Shown here: positions 1-7,417 of the stretch, one piece after another
How the letters are laid out: every line of letters begins with the position of its first letter
Position numbering within the stretch: position 1 is the stretch's first letter
Assembly (NCBI GenBank): GCA_934444765.1
Contig: CAKSDC010000001.1
Coordinates: 124,001 to 188,000, forward strand
Source of the DNA: an uncultured Oscillospiraceae bacterium
GTDB lineage: Bacteria > Bacillota > Clostridia > Oscillospirales > Ruminococcaceae
Reading direction: 5' to 3'
Length of the DNA: 64,000 nucleotides
The notes under the pieces: generated by a model
What the model was told of the DNA's origin: nothing
The model's input: the letters and a program-made list of their open reading frames with translations, nothing else
Databases searched by the model: none
Program-made: the position numbers and the translations under genes

Positions 1-1740
1 ATCGTTAGTGGTAGTTACTGGCTTAGTAGGGGTGGCTCCACCATATGCCGAAATATACTCCATAGAGTTTTTATCTGCACCGATTAACAGTCTAAAAGCT
101 CTAACAGAACCCATCATAGAAGATAAGTTAGGGTTCATAATAGGCAAGTCTAAACCGTTAGTGAGTGCCATAGTCAAGAATGTGTGGTTTACTAACTCTC
201 TGTTAGGTAGTCCGAACGATATGTTAGATACACCCAATACAGTCTTAAGACCAAGTTCATGTTTAACCCTGTATAGAGCGTTTACGGTTTCCATTACTGC
301 GTCCTGTTCGGAAGATGCCGTAAGAGTAAGACAGTCTATAAATACGTTCTGTTTAGGAATGCCATATTCTAAAGCGGTATCTAATATTCTCTTAGCTATA
401 GCCGCTCTTCCGTCGGCAGTCTTAGGAATGCCACCTTCATCAAGAGTTAAACCTACTACACAAGCACCATACTTTTTGACTAAAGGTAAGATGTTTTTCA
501 AACTCTTCTCTTCACCGTTTACCGAATTGATTATCGGTTTACCGTTGTAAACTCTTAAAGCACTTTCTAACACTTCGGGAATGGTACTATCTAACTGTAA
601 AGGAACGTCGGTAATACTCTGTAGAGCCTTAACGGTTTCCACCATCATAGCTTTTTCGTCTATTTCAGGAAGTCCAACGTTTACGTCTAATATTTCAGCA
701 CCTGCTGAAGTCTGTTCTAATGCTTGATTTAGTATATAGTCTATATTGTGTTCTTTTAGTGCCTGTTTGAATAGCTTTTTACCAGTAGGATTAATTCTTT
801 CGCCGATTACTCTTGGTTGATTAATCTCTACAGTTTCGGAGTAAGAACATATAGCACAAGGTACTTCTATCTTCTCTCTTGTGAACTTTCTAACTTTAAG
901 GGAGTCTATCATGTGCTTGATGTACTTAGGAGTAGTACCACAACAACCACCGAATACTTTAACGCCCATATCTGCGTGAACGTTCATATACTTAGTAAAG
1001 TCTTCGGGAGTTATATCGTATAGATTAGTAGCAGGGTTAGGAAGTCCAGCGTTAGCCTTAATAACCATAGGTAGGTTAGTCCACTTAGAAAGTTCTTCTA
1101 TAATAGGTATCAACTCTTTAGGGCCTAAAGAACAGTTTACACCTATAGCGTCTACGCCAAGACCTTCTAAAGTTAAAGCCATAGCAGATATTGAACAGCC
1201 TGTAAAGGTTCTAAAGTTAGGTTCAAAGGACATAGTACATATTATAGGCTTATCGGAATTTTCTTTTGCAGATAGCACGGCAGACTTTAGTTCGTAAAGG
1301 TCGGTCATAGTTTCAAAGACTATTAAGTCTGCGTCTTTGCCTGCAAGTATCATTTCTTTGTAGATATCGTAAGCCTCTTCAAACTTTAGAGAACCAGTAG
1401 GTTCTAATAGTTTGCCTATAGGACCGATGTCTAAAGCTACTAAAGTATTAGTATCTTTGCAGGCTTCACGACCCAATGCTACACCTTTAGATATTAACTC
1501 TTGTACGGAGTACTTACTATCAGATAGCTTGTATCTGTTAGCACCAAAAGTATTAGCATATATAACGTCTGAACCGACTTCTATATACTGCTTGTATATC
1601 GAAGTTATTAGTTCTGGATTAGTAACGTTTAACTCTTCAGGAATACCACCGACTTCTAAGCCGTTAGCTTGTAACATAGTACCCATAGCACCGTCTAAGA
1701 ATATCAGTCTATCGCTACGTAGTAGTTCTTTAAAATTCAC
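1..1740 (-). CDS. metH: Cobalamin-dependent methionine synthase, N-terminal part (runs off window)
   Basis: Transfers a methyl group from 5-methyl-tetrahydrofolate through cobalamin to homocysteine, giving methionine in the cytoplasm. The minus-strand frame is open from the window edge. It begins with a homocysteine methyltransferase domain (LDGAMGTML near residue 17; zinc ligands in GVNCSLGP and GGCCGTTP), followed by a pterin-binding domain (GERINPTG, then LDVNVGLPEID, and GVSNISFGLPNRE). The cobalamin domain would lie left of the window. An ATG at 1752 abuts the AAAGGA ribosome site with no spacing, so I prefer the GTG at 1740. It is the last gene of a metF - reactivation-domain - metH group, and the reactivation domain is encoded separately upstream. 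Function is sure from motifs; the start is less certain. Confidence 0.93.
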   Translation of the reverse strand, partial: MNFKELLRSDRLIFLDGAMGTMLQANGLEVGGIPEELNVTNPELITSIYKQYIEVGSDVIYANTFGANRYKLSDSKYSVQELISKGVALGREACKDTNTLVALDIGPIGKLLEPTGSLKFEEAYDIYKEMILAGKDADLIVFETMTDLYELKSAVLSAKENSDKPIICTMSFEPNFRTFTGCSISAMALTLEGLGVDAIGVNCSLGPKELIPIIEELSKWTNLPMVIKANAGLPNPATNLYDITPEDFTKYMNVHADMGVKVFGGCCGTTPKYIKHMIDSLKVRKFTREKIEVPCAICSYSETVEINQPRVIGERINPTGKKLFKQALKEHNIDYILNQALEQTSAGAEILDVNVGLPEIDEKAMMVETVKALQSITDVPLQLDSTIPEVLESALRVYNGKPIINSVNGEEKSLKNILPLVKKYGACVVGLTLDEGGIPKTADGRAAIAKRILDTALEYGIPKQNVFIDCLTLTASSEQDAVMETVNALYRVKHELGLKTVLGVSNISFGLPNRELVNHTFLTMALTNGLDLPIMNPNLSSMMGSVRAFRLLIGADKNSMEYISAYGGATPTKPVTTTND

Positions 1741-1785
1741 AGGATATAACATTCCTTTCTAAATATCGAGTATGTGTAGTGGAAG

Positions 1786-2463
1786 TTATCCGCTACACTT
1801 TAAGTTTTTAGCTCTGTATTGACAAGTATCTTTTAAGTTGCAAGAAGCACAACCTAAACGACGTCTTTCTATAGGTTCGGTTGAAAGTCCCATAACTGCG
1901 GTTACAGACTTTCTTGGGGTCATTATGTTGGTATCGGTAACGCATACACCTATTCTTTTTTGAGCGTTTAGTACTTCTATAAAGGTTCGTTGAACGTCTA
2001 TAGGGAAGTCCCCATAGCCTGCCGAAAACCTCCACGTTTGAAAGTATTGCGGAAACTCTTGTTTGATGATAGTATCAAAAGTATTGCAAACCTTTTCTAT
2101 AGCCACACTGGAAAGGCTATCTAATACCATAGCCTTAGCCATGTTAGATACTTCAGCAACTCTAATTATGCGGTCTATCTTAGCAGATATGGTAGCACAC
2201 ATTAGTATAGCAGAGTTGCACCCTTTAAGGTGATTTTTAATATCTTTACCGTATAGCTTTAATGGAGTGTTTACTACTTCCACATAGTCGGGTTGATTTA
2301 TTATATCAAACTTTTGGTATACGTAACGGGGTTCTATGTTAGCAAGTACTTCTTTTTCGCAAAGTTCAATAAGAGTTTTAAAGTCGGCATTAGGATAGTC
2401 TTTACATCCTAAGTAACGTAATGCCTCTTGATGACTTAGGCTATATATAGATATTTCTTTCAT
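1786..2463 (-). CDS. Stand-alone methionine synthase reactivation-domain protein
   Basis: A 225-residue protein matching the AdoMet-binding reactivation domain that forms the C-terminus of full-length MetH in enterobacteria. In the family this domain re-methylates oxidised cobalamin using S-adenosylmethionine. Visible features are the N-terminal YLGCKDYPNAD segment, RFSAGYGDFP near the middle (the RxxxGYG-type AdoMet-binding signature), and a C-terminal cluster of cysteines (LGCASCNLKDTCQYR). It starts 2 nt after the metF stop with no clear ribosome site, so translational coupling is likely. It lies directly upstream of metH, which supports a split methionine synthase. The C-terminal cysteines could bind a metal; that is inference. 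Confidence 0.85.
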   Translation of the reverse strand: MKEISIYSLSHQEALRYLGCKDYPNADFKTLIELCEKEVLANIEPRYVYQKFDIINQPDYVEVVNTPLKLYGKDIKNHLKGCNSAILMCATISAKIDRIIRVAEVSNMAKAMVLDSLSSVAIEKVCNTFDTIIKQEFPQYFQTWRFSAGYGDFPIDVQRTFIEVLNAQKRIGVCVTDTNIMTPRKSVTAVMGLSTEPIERRRLGCASCNLKDTCQYRAKNLKCSG

Positions 2464-2465
2464 GG

Positions 2466-3335
2466 TTAAGCGTTGATTATGTTTTCGATAGCATTAGTAA
2501 TCTTTTCGGCTACGTATGGATTATTCATAGTGTATAGGTGAATGCCATCTACACCATGAGATACTAAGTCTACTATTTGGTCTATAGCGTAAGCTATACC
2601 AGCATCACGTAAAGCCTCAGGAGAGTTTTCATAGCGTTGCATAACCTTTGTGAACTTAGAAGGTAGACTTGCACCACACATAGAAACCATTCTTTGTATC
2701 TGTTTGATGTTAGTAACTGGCATAATACCTGCCTCTATAGGAACTTTAATATTAGCTATATCGCATCTTTCTAAGAATGAGTAAAAAGTATCGTTATCAA
2801 AAAATAGTTGTGATATTAAGTGTTCAGCACCACAGTCTACTTTATACTTTAGATATTTGATATCTTGTGCTATAGTTTCGCTTTCAAGATGTCCTTCTGG
2901 ATAGCAAGCACCTGCAATATCAAAGTCCCCATGTTCCTTAATAAATTGGATTAGTTCGCAAGCGTGTTTAAAGTCTTGTTTAGGTTCAATATTAGGGTTG
3001 ATATCGCCTCTTAGTGCAAGAATGTTAGTAATATTTTTGGACTTAAACTCATCTAATATTTTAACTATTTCTTCTTTGGTGTAGTTTATACATGGTAGGT
3101 GTGCCATAGACTTTATGTTGTACTGTTCTTGTATAGTAGAGGCTATATCTACAGTGGAAACGCCTACATTAGAACCGCCTGCACCATAGGTTACACTGAT
3201 AAAGTCAGGATTTAGACTGTGTAGTTTTTCTATAGTGGTATATATGGTATCTATAGGACTTGTCTTTTTAGGCGGAAATATTTCAAAAGAGTATACTGTC
3301 TTTTTTTGAAATATAGAAGTTATATTGTTACTCAT
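2466..3335 (-). CDS. metF: 5,10-methylenetetrahydrofolate reductase
   Basis: Reduces methylene-tetrahydrofolate to methyl-tetrahydrofolate, the methyl donor for the adjacent methionine synthase. The 289-residue protein shows the MetF TIM-barrel landmarks: YSFEIFPPKK near the N-terminus, SVTYGAGG, LALRGD, GACYPEGH, LISQLFFD and PIEAGIMPV. The frame stays open upstream, but the ATG at 3335 has an AAGGAGAA ribosome site 7 nt before it and aligns with the family start, so the longer reading (to 3461) is rejected. First gene of the methionine operon. A promoter and a very strong 5' hairpin lie just upstream (3433-3461 and 3391-3428). Confidence 0.95.
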   Translation of the reverse strand: MSNNITSIFQKKTVYSFEIFPPKKTSPIDTIYTTIEKLHSLNPDFISVTYGAGGSNVGVSTVDIASTIQEQYNIKSMAHLPCINYTKEEIVKILDEFKSKNITNILALRGDINPNIEPKQDFKHACELIQFIKEHGDFDIAGACYPEGHLESETIAQDIKYLKYKVDCGAEHLISQLFFDNDTFYSFLERCDIANIKVPIEAGIMPVTNIKQIQRMVSMCGASLPSKFTKVMQRYENSPEALRDAGIAYAIDQIVDLVSHGVDGIHLYTMNNPYVAEKITNAIENIINA

Positions 3336-3390
3336 AAAGGTTCTCCTTGTATATACTATTATGTCAATAGGCATAGTAGTATTTGGTATT

Positions 3391-3428
3391 GTTAAAAGAT
3401 ATACTATGTATATAGCATATCTTTTAAC
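3391..3428 (-). promoter_or_regulatory. 5'-terminal mRNA hairpin of metF operon
   Basis: Two 17-nt arms around a 4-nt loop form a near-perfect stem. The one imperfect pair is G-U only when read on the minus strand, which fits an RNA made from that strand. The predicted transcription start (about 3426) falls at the base of the stem. There is no T-run, so it is not an ordinary terminator. Confidence 0.7.
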
Positions 3429-3432
3429 TTTA

Positions 3433-3461
3433 ATTATAGTATAGAATTTAATATTAGTCAA
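3433..3461 (-). promoter_or_regulatory. Sigma-A promoter of metF operon
   Basis: TTGACT (complement of 3456-3461) and TATAAT (complement of 3433-3438) are separated by 17 bp. The -35 box lies inside the last codons of the tadA-ung gene. Confidence 0.75.
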
Positions 3462-4611
3462 TACTCCAATCTATAGGAGTTAGACCGTGACTTTCTAAAA
3501 ACTGATTGGTTTTAGAAAAGTGTCTGCAACCGAAAAATCCATTATATGCCGATAGTGGGCTTGGGTGTGCAGAAGTAAGTACTAAGTGGTTAGGATTAGT
3601 TATCAGTTTAGCTTTAGCTTTAGCGTTAGCTCCCCATAGTAAAAATACTATAGGCTTATCACGATGATTTAGTATAGTAATAACGTCATCAGTGAAGGTT
3701 TCCCAACCCTTGCCCTTATGACTATTAGGTTTGCTATCACGAACTGTAAGAACGTTGTTTAGTAGTAGTACACCTTCTTTAGCCCATTTGGTTAGTTCGC
3801 CGTGTTTTCCTAAGTTGTTTATACCAGTATCGTTATATATTTCCTTAAATATATTCTGTAATGAAGGTGGTGGATTTACTCCCTTAAGTACCGAAAAGGC
3901 TAAACCATGGGCTTGGTTAGGTTGATGATAAGGGTCTTGTCCTATAATTACCACTTTAACGTCGTCATAAGAAGTGTACTTTAAGGCGTTGAATATATTA
4001 TACATATTAGGATATATGGTTTGAGTTTTATACTCATTAATAAGGAACTCTCTTAGCTTTAAGTAGTATTCTTTTTTAAATTCGTCAGCAAGGATAGTAT
4101 CCCAATCGTTTTCAAAGTGAACCATATTTTTACCTCCAAAGAATTTATTAATAGTTCTCATCTTTTTAAAGAATGTAGATAGTATTTCGGAACACTCCTG
4201 TTGAAGTATTCCACCGACTATTTGGTTTGGTCTGTGGTTGTAGCCTAATGAGAACATATCCACTTTAGAACGTACAGAACCAGCTTTTAAGTCGTACGCT
4301 CCAAAGTAAAGATTTTCAATACGTGAACATATTATAGCACCTGTACACATTGGACAAGGTTCTAAAGTAACGTATAGGTCGCAACCCACAAGTCGCCAAC
4401 CGTTTAGATATTTAGAGGCTTGGTCTATAGCTATAAGTTCAGCATGAGCTAAAGAGTTTTTTCCATATTCACGCATATTGTAGCCTTTACCGATAATCTT
4501 TCCAGTAGGGCGATGTACTACTACAGCACCCACCGGAACTTCTCCCATAGAGTAGGCTATTTTAGATAGTCTTATAGCCTCTAACATATACTCATCGATA
4601 TAGTCTTGCAT
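3454..4611 (-). CDS. tRNA adenosine deaminase - uracil-DNA glycosylase fusion (TadA-Ung)
   Basis: One continuous 385-residue frame. Residues 1-162 are TadA, which converts A34 to inosine in tRNA-Arg: catalytic motif SLAHAELIAI and the zinc cysteines in PCPMCTGA. Residues 163-385 are a complete family-1 uracil-DNA glycosylase: GQDPYHQPNQAHGLAFSV (catalytic Asp, water-activating loop), NPPPSLQNI, LLWGANAKAK and the HPSPLSAYNGFFGCRHF loop. Both halves have full family length and all catalytic residues. No stop codon separates them; the junction reads NKFFGGKN then MVHFEND. A strong internal Shine-Dalgarno (4133-4137) precedes the Met at residue 163, so free Ung may also be made. The gene starts 1 nt after the murC stop, so it is probably co-transcribed with murC. 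The two usual enzymes act on RNA and on DNA, so the fusion is surprising. Confidence 0.9.
   Translation of the reverse strand: MQDYIDEYMLEAIRLSKIAYSMGEVPVGAVVVHRPTGKIIGKGYNMREYGKNSLAHAELIAIDQASKYLNGWRLVGCDLYVTLEPCPMCTGAIICSRIENLYFGAYDLKAGSVRSKVDMFSLGYNHRPNQIVGGILQQECSEILSTFFKKMRTINKFFGGKNMVHFENDWDTILADEFKKEYYLKLREFLINEYKTQTIYPNMYNIFNALKYTSYDDVKVVIIGQDPYHQPNQAHGLAFSVLKGVNPPPSLQNIFKEIYNDTGINNLGKHGELTKWAKEGVLLLNNVLTVRDSKPNSHKGKGWETFTDDVITILNHRDKPIVFLLWGANAKAKAKLITNPNHLVLTSAHPSPLSAYNGFFGCRHFSKTNQFLESHGLTPIDWSID
4123..4137 (-). promoter_or_regulatory. Internal ribosome binding site for the Ung half
   Basis: GGAGG (complement of 4133-4137) lies 7 nt before the ATG at 4123-4125, where homology to Ung begins. 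It is translated as Phe-Gly-Gly in the fusion. This spacing is as good as any start in the window and suggests independent initiation of a 223-residue Ung. Confidence 0.7.
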
Positions 4612-4612
4612 A

Positions 4613-6034
4613 CTAATTCTGTTCAGAAAGTTTTTTGTATATCATTTTAGCACATTTGTATACGTCACCACAACCCATAGTTATTACTAAGTCGCCGTCT
4701 TTAGCGTGTTCGCAGATGTAGTCGCATACTTGGTGGAAGTTATACTCTTTTCTTTCGTTGGTGTGTTCAACGGTTTCGTCTTGAGGGAAGTATATAGCAC
4801 CGTCGATAGTTTCAGCAAGGTTACGGCTGAATATACCATAAGTGTTCTTTTCTCTTGAACCCATAATATCAGTTAAGACTACCTTATCGGCTATAGATAG
4901 AGCGTCTTTAAAGTCGTTTAGTAGCATAGCGGTTCTTGAGTAGGTAAAAGGTTGGAATACTGCCCAAACGGTCTTGTAGCCCATATCCATAGCGGATTTT
5001 AGAGTAGCCTTTAGTTCCGATGGGTGATGTGCATAGTCGTCTACTATGGTTATGCCTTTAGCTATGCCTATCTGTTCAAAACGTCTACCAGCACCACGGA
5101 AGTCGAATAGACCTTTTTGAATACTTTGAACGTCTACACCCTTGTATAGACAGGCTACAGCACTTGCCATAGAGTTTAATATGTTATGACTTCCTGCAAC
5201 GTTTATAGTAATATCGCATACTGGTTTGCCGTGATGCATAAGAGTATACTTAGTCTGCATACCAGTGATTTTTTCTATGTTAGTAGCGTAGTAGTCATTA
5301 GTAGAGTTGAACCCAAACGTTATGATATCCTTACCAGTTATGCCTTCTACAGCCTTCATAGAGTTAGCGTCATCACCGTTTACTATTACTGCTTTGGTAG
5401 TCTTTTCAGCGAACTTGTGGAACGACTTAATAGTATTTTCTACAGTCTTAAAGTAGTCAAGGTGGTCATTGTCTATATTTAGTATTATAGAAACGTCTGG
5501 ATATAGCTTTAAGAACGTATCTACAAATTCACAGGCTTCACAGACTAATATTTCGCCATTGCCTGCTAAACCACTTCCATGAATACATGGTAGCTTACCA
5601 CCGATAAACGCTGAAAAGTCTAACTTAGCAGTGTACATAATTTGAGTAGTCATAGAAGTGGTAGTAGTCTTTCCGTGTGTACCAGATACACATATAGCGT
5701 CGTCGTACCAACTGGTAACTATGCCTAAAAGGTCACTTCTTTCTAATACTGGAACGCCACTATTTTTAGAGGCTATAAGTTCTGGATTATCAGGCATAAT
5801 AGCAGCAGTATGAACTATTAAGTCAGCACCTTCGATATTTTCGGCACGTTGTCCCATATATACAGGAATGCCCATGTTTCTAACGGCTTGCAAAGTTTCG
5901 GTTTCGTTGTTATCCGAGCCGGTTAGATAGTATCCTTGAGAGTGCAATATCTGTGCTAAAGGATACATTCCCGAACCACCTATACCTATAAAGTGGATAT
6001 GTTTTTTTCCAGTTAGAATACTTTCTTTCACCAT
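4613..6034 (-). CDS. murC: UDP-N-acetylmuramate--L-alanine ligase
   Basis: Adds L-alanine to UDP-MurNAc with ATP, the first amino-acid step of peptidoglycan precursor synthesis in the cytoplasm. The 473-residue length is normal for MurC. Motifs: IHFIGIGGSGM at the N-terminal UDP-binding domain, SGTHGKTTTTS (ATP P-loop, about residue 117), the central-domain NIDNDHLDYF, AGSHNILNSMA, and the C-terminal DDYAHHPSELKATL. The start has AAAGGA upstream. It lies immediately before the tadA-ung fusion. No other division or cell-wall genes are beside it, unlike the usual dcw cluster. Confidence 0.97.
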   Translation of the reverse strand: MVKESILTGKKHIHFIGIGGSGMYPLAQILHSQGYYLTGSDNNETETLQAVRNMGIPVYMGQRAENIEGADLIVHTAAIMPDNPELIASKNSGVPVLERSDLLGIVTSWYDDAICVSGTHGKTTTTSMTTQIMYTAKLDFSAFIGGKLPCIHGSGLAGNGEILVCEACEFVDTFLKLYPDVSIILNIDNDHLDYFKTVENTIKSFHKFAEKTTKAVIVNGDDANSMKAVEGITGKDIITFGFNSTNDYYATNIEKITGMQTKYTLMHHGKPVCDITINVAGSHNILNSMASAVACLYKGVDVQSIQKGLFDFRGAGRRFEQIGIAKGITIVDDYAHHPSELKATLKSAMDMGYKTVWAVFQPFTYSRTAMLLNDFKDALSIADKVVLTDIMGSREKNTYGIFSRNLAETIDGAIYFPQDETVEHTNERKEYNFHQVCDYICEHAKDGDLVITMGCGDVYKCAKMIYKKLSEQN

Positions 6035-6115
6035 ATTTCATTTTCCTTTCACAATACATCACAATATTTAGCCTAAAGTTACAAAAAAAGTTTATTTTTT
6101 TGGTACAAATATCGA

Positions 6116-6175
6116 TTGAATATTTACTTTGAAACGTGCTATAATACCATTATAGACTTACACAAAAAAAGTCTT
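6116..6175 (+). promoter_or_regulatory. spoVG promoter and 5' hairpin
   Basis: TTGAAT (6116-6121) and TATAAT (6140-6145) are 18 bp apart. A short hairpin, TAGACTT/AAGTCT(T), spans 6153-6175 and begins at the predicted transcript start. I see no clear sigma-H promoter, which drives this gene in Bacillus. Confidence 0.6.
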
Positions 6176-6230
6176 TGAAAGATATACATATCTCACAAAA
6201 GTTGTAGACCATAATTAGGAGGTAAAAAAC

Positions 6231-6524
6231 ATGGAAATTACAGACATCAAAATTAGAAAGGTTATCACAGAGGGTAGACTAAGAGCAATAGTATCTCTTA
6301 CTTTTGATAATATGCTCGCAGTACACGATATCAAAATCGTACAAGGCGACGAAAGACTATTCGTAGCTATGCCAAGCAGAAAAGACGATAATGGTGTATT
6401 TAGAGACATTATTCACCCTATTTCACAGTCCGCAAGAAACCTTATCGAAAGCGAAATTATAGACGCTTACGAAAAGTACTTAGCTATGCTTGAACTTGAA
6501 AAGGAAAACCCTTCAGAATTTTAG
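6231..6524 (+). CDS. spoVG: SpoVG-family RNA/DNA-binding regulator
   Basis: A 97-residue protein with the full SpoVG signature: MEITDIKIRKV at the N-terminus, LKAIVSLTFDN-like segment (here LRAIVSLTFDN), HDIKIVQGD, FVAMPSRK and FRDIIHPI. In Bacillus and Staphylococcus SpoVG influences septum formation, sporulation and surface-gene expression, and it binds nucleic acid. It has a strong AGGAGG ribosome site 9 nt before the ATG and stands alone as a monocistronic unit between its promoter and a terminator at 6579. Confidence 0.97.
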   Translation: MEITDIKIRKVITEGRLRAIVSLTFDNMLAVHDIKIVQGDERLFVAMPSRKDDNGVFRDIIHPISQSARNLIESEIIDAYEKYLAMLELEKENPSEF

Positions 6525-6578
6525 TAGGTTACGTATTTAAGTAATTGCGATATTAAATAAGCTATATTTGTAACTTGT

Positions 6579-6620
6579 GGCAGTGGTTAAGACCTTATAA
6601 GTCTTGGCTACTGCCTTTTT
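6579..6620 (+). terminator. Intrinsic terminator of spoVG
   Basis: A 15-bp stem (6579-6593 with 6601-6615, three G-U pairs when read as plus-strand RNA) is followed by a T5 run. Confidence 0.85.
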
Positions 6621-6660
6621 AATATATATTAGTAGACCTTATTTTTAAGAACTACATATC

Positions 6661-7203
6661 TTATCTATTATTATTGAGTATATAGTTAGCTTTTAATACA
6701 CCAATTTGAGTTTTAGAGTCCGAAATTTCGCCGTCGATTACCATCTGTACAGCTTTTTCGAGAGGAACTTTAACCACATCTAAAAATTCGTCACAGTCTA
6801 AGTGTTGACCCTTATAGGTTAAACCTTTAGCTAAGTACATATATATAGTTTCGGTTACGTATGCAGGCGTAGGATATACTGTACCTATGAAAGTATATTC
6901 GGAACATTCGTTGCCAGTTTCCTCCAGTAGTTCACGCTTGCCAGCTTCGGCATGGCTTTCACCCTTTTCCAGTTTACCCGCAGGAATTTCTAATAGAGCC
7001 TTTTTAAAAGGATATCTAAACTGTCTAACCATAAGTATGCAATTATCATCGGTTATAGGTATAACGCATACACCACCGTTATGATGTACTACTTCTCTAA
7101 GAGCTTCCGAACCGTCTTCAAGTTCCACCACGTCTTTGGTTACGGTAAATATTCTACCATTGAATATGGTATCGCTACTCTTTTGTTTTTCAAATAGATG
7201 CAT
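6661..7203 (-). CDS. nudF: Nudix hydrolase, ADP-ribose pyrophosphatase type
   Basis: Predicted to hydrolyse ADP-ribose or related nucleoside diphosphates to AMP plus a phosphosugar. The 180-residue protein has a full Nudix box, GKLEKGESHAEAGKRELLEETG (residues about 77-98), preceded by the ADPRase-family IPAGK segment and followed by PTPAYVTETIYMYLA, which is typical of the NudF/ADPRase branch. ATG at 7203 has GAAAGGA upstream. It is monocistronic with its own promoter at 7279-7307. Exact substrate cannot be read from sequence. Confidence 0.9.
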   Translation of the reverse strand: MHLFEKQKSSDTIFNGRIFTVTKDVVELEDGSEALREVVHHNGGVCVIPITDDNCILMVRQFRYPFKKALLEIPAGKLEKGESHAEAGKRELLEETGNECSEYTFIGTVYPTPAYVTETIYMYLAKGLTYKGQHLDCDEFLDVVKVPLEKAVQMVIDGEISDSKTQIGVLKANYILNNNR

Positions 7204-7252
7204 GGAGTTACTTCCTTTCGATAAAACTTTAGTAACTAAAAATTTAGTATAT

Positions 7253-7307
7253 ATAGTAGTATACTACTATGTTACTATATTATATATCTTTTTAGAGGGT
7301 ATGTCAA
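7253..7307 (-). promoter_or_regulatory. nudF promoter and 5' palindrome
   Basis: TTGACA (complement of 7302-7307) and TATAAT (complement of 7279-7284) have a 17-bp spacer. An 18-bp perfect palindrome (7253-7270) begins at the predicted transcript start and can fold into a 5' hairpin. Confidence 0.7.
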
Positions 7308-7349
7308 TCGATTTTTGGTGTATATAGTGTACATTTTTAGGTACAGTAA

Positions 7350-7384
7350 TAAGAGGCTACTTGACGTTGCAAGTAACCTCTTAC
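7350..7384 (-). terminator. Hairpin after the EF-G-like gene
   Basis: Arms TAAGAGG-TACTTG and its partner form a 14-bp stem around a 6-nt loop; the only non-Watson-Crick pair is G-U on the minus strand. There is no good T-run, so termination is likely but not certain. Confidence 0.55.
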
Positions 7385-7417
7385 TATTTAATATTTTAGT
7401 TATGGTGTTATAGTCTA

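Noticed and set aside
8..550. Long plus-strand open frame of 180 codons at the left edge
   Set aside because: It is antisense to metH, whose minus-strand translation shows clear family motifs throughout.
7253..7270. Palindrome as a terminator
   Set aside because: It has no T-run, and it sits at the predicted start of the nudF transcript.
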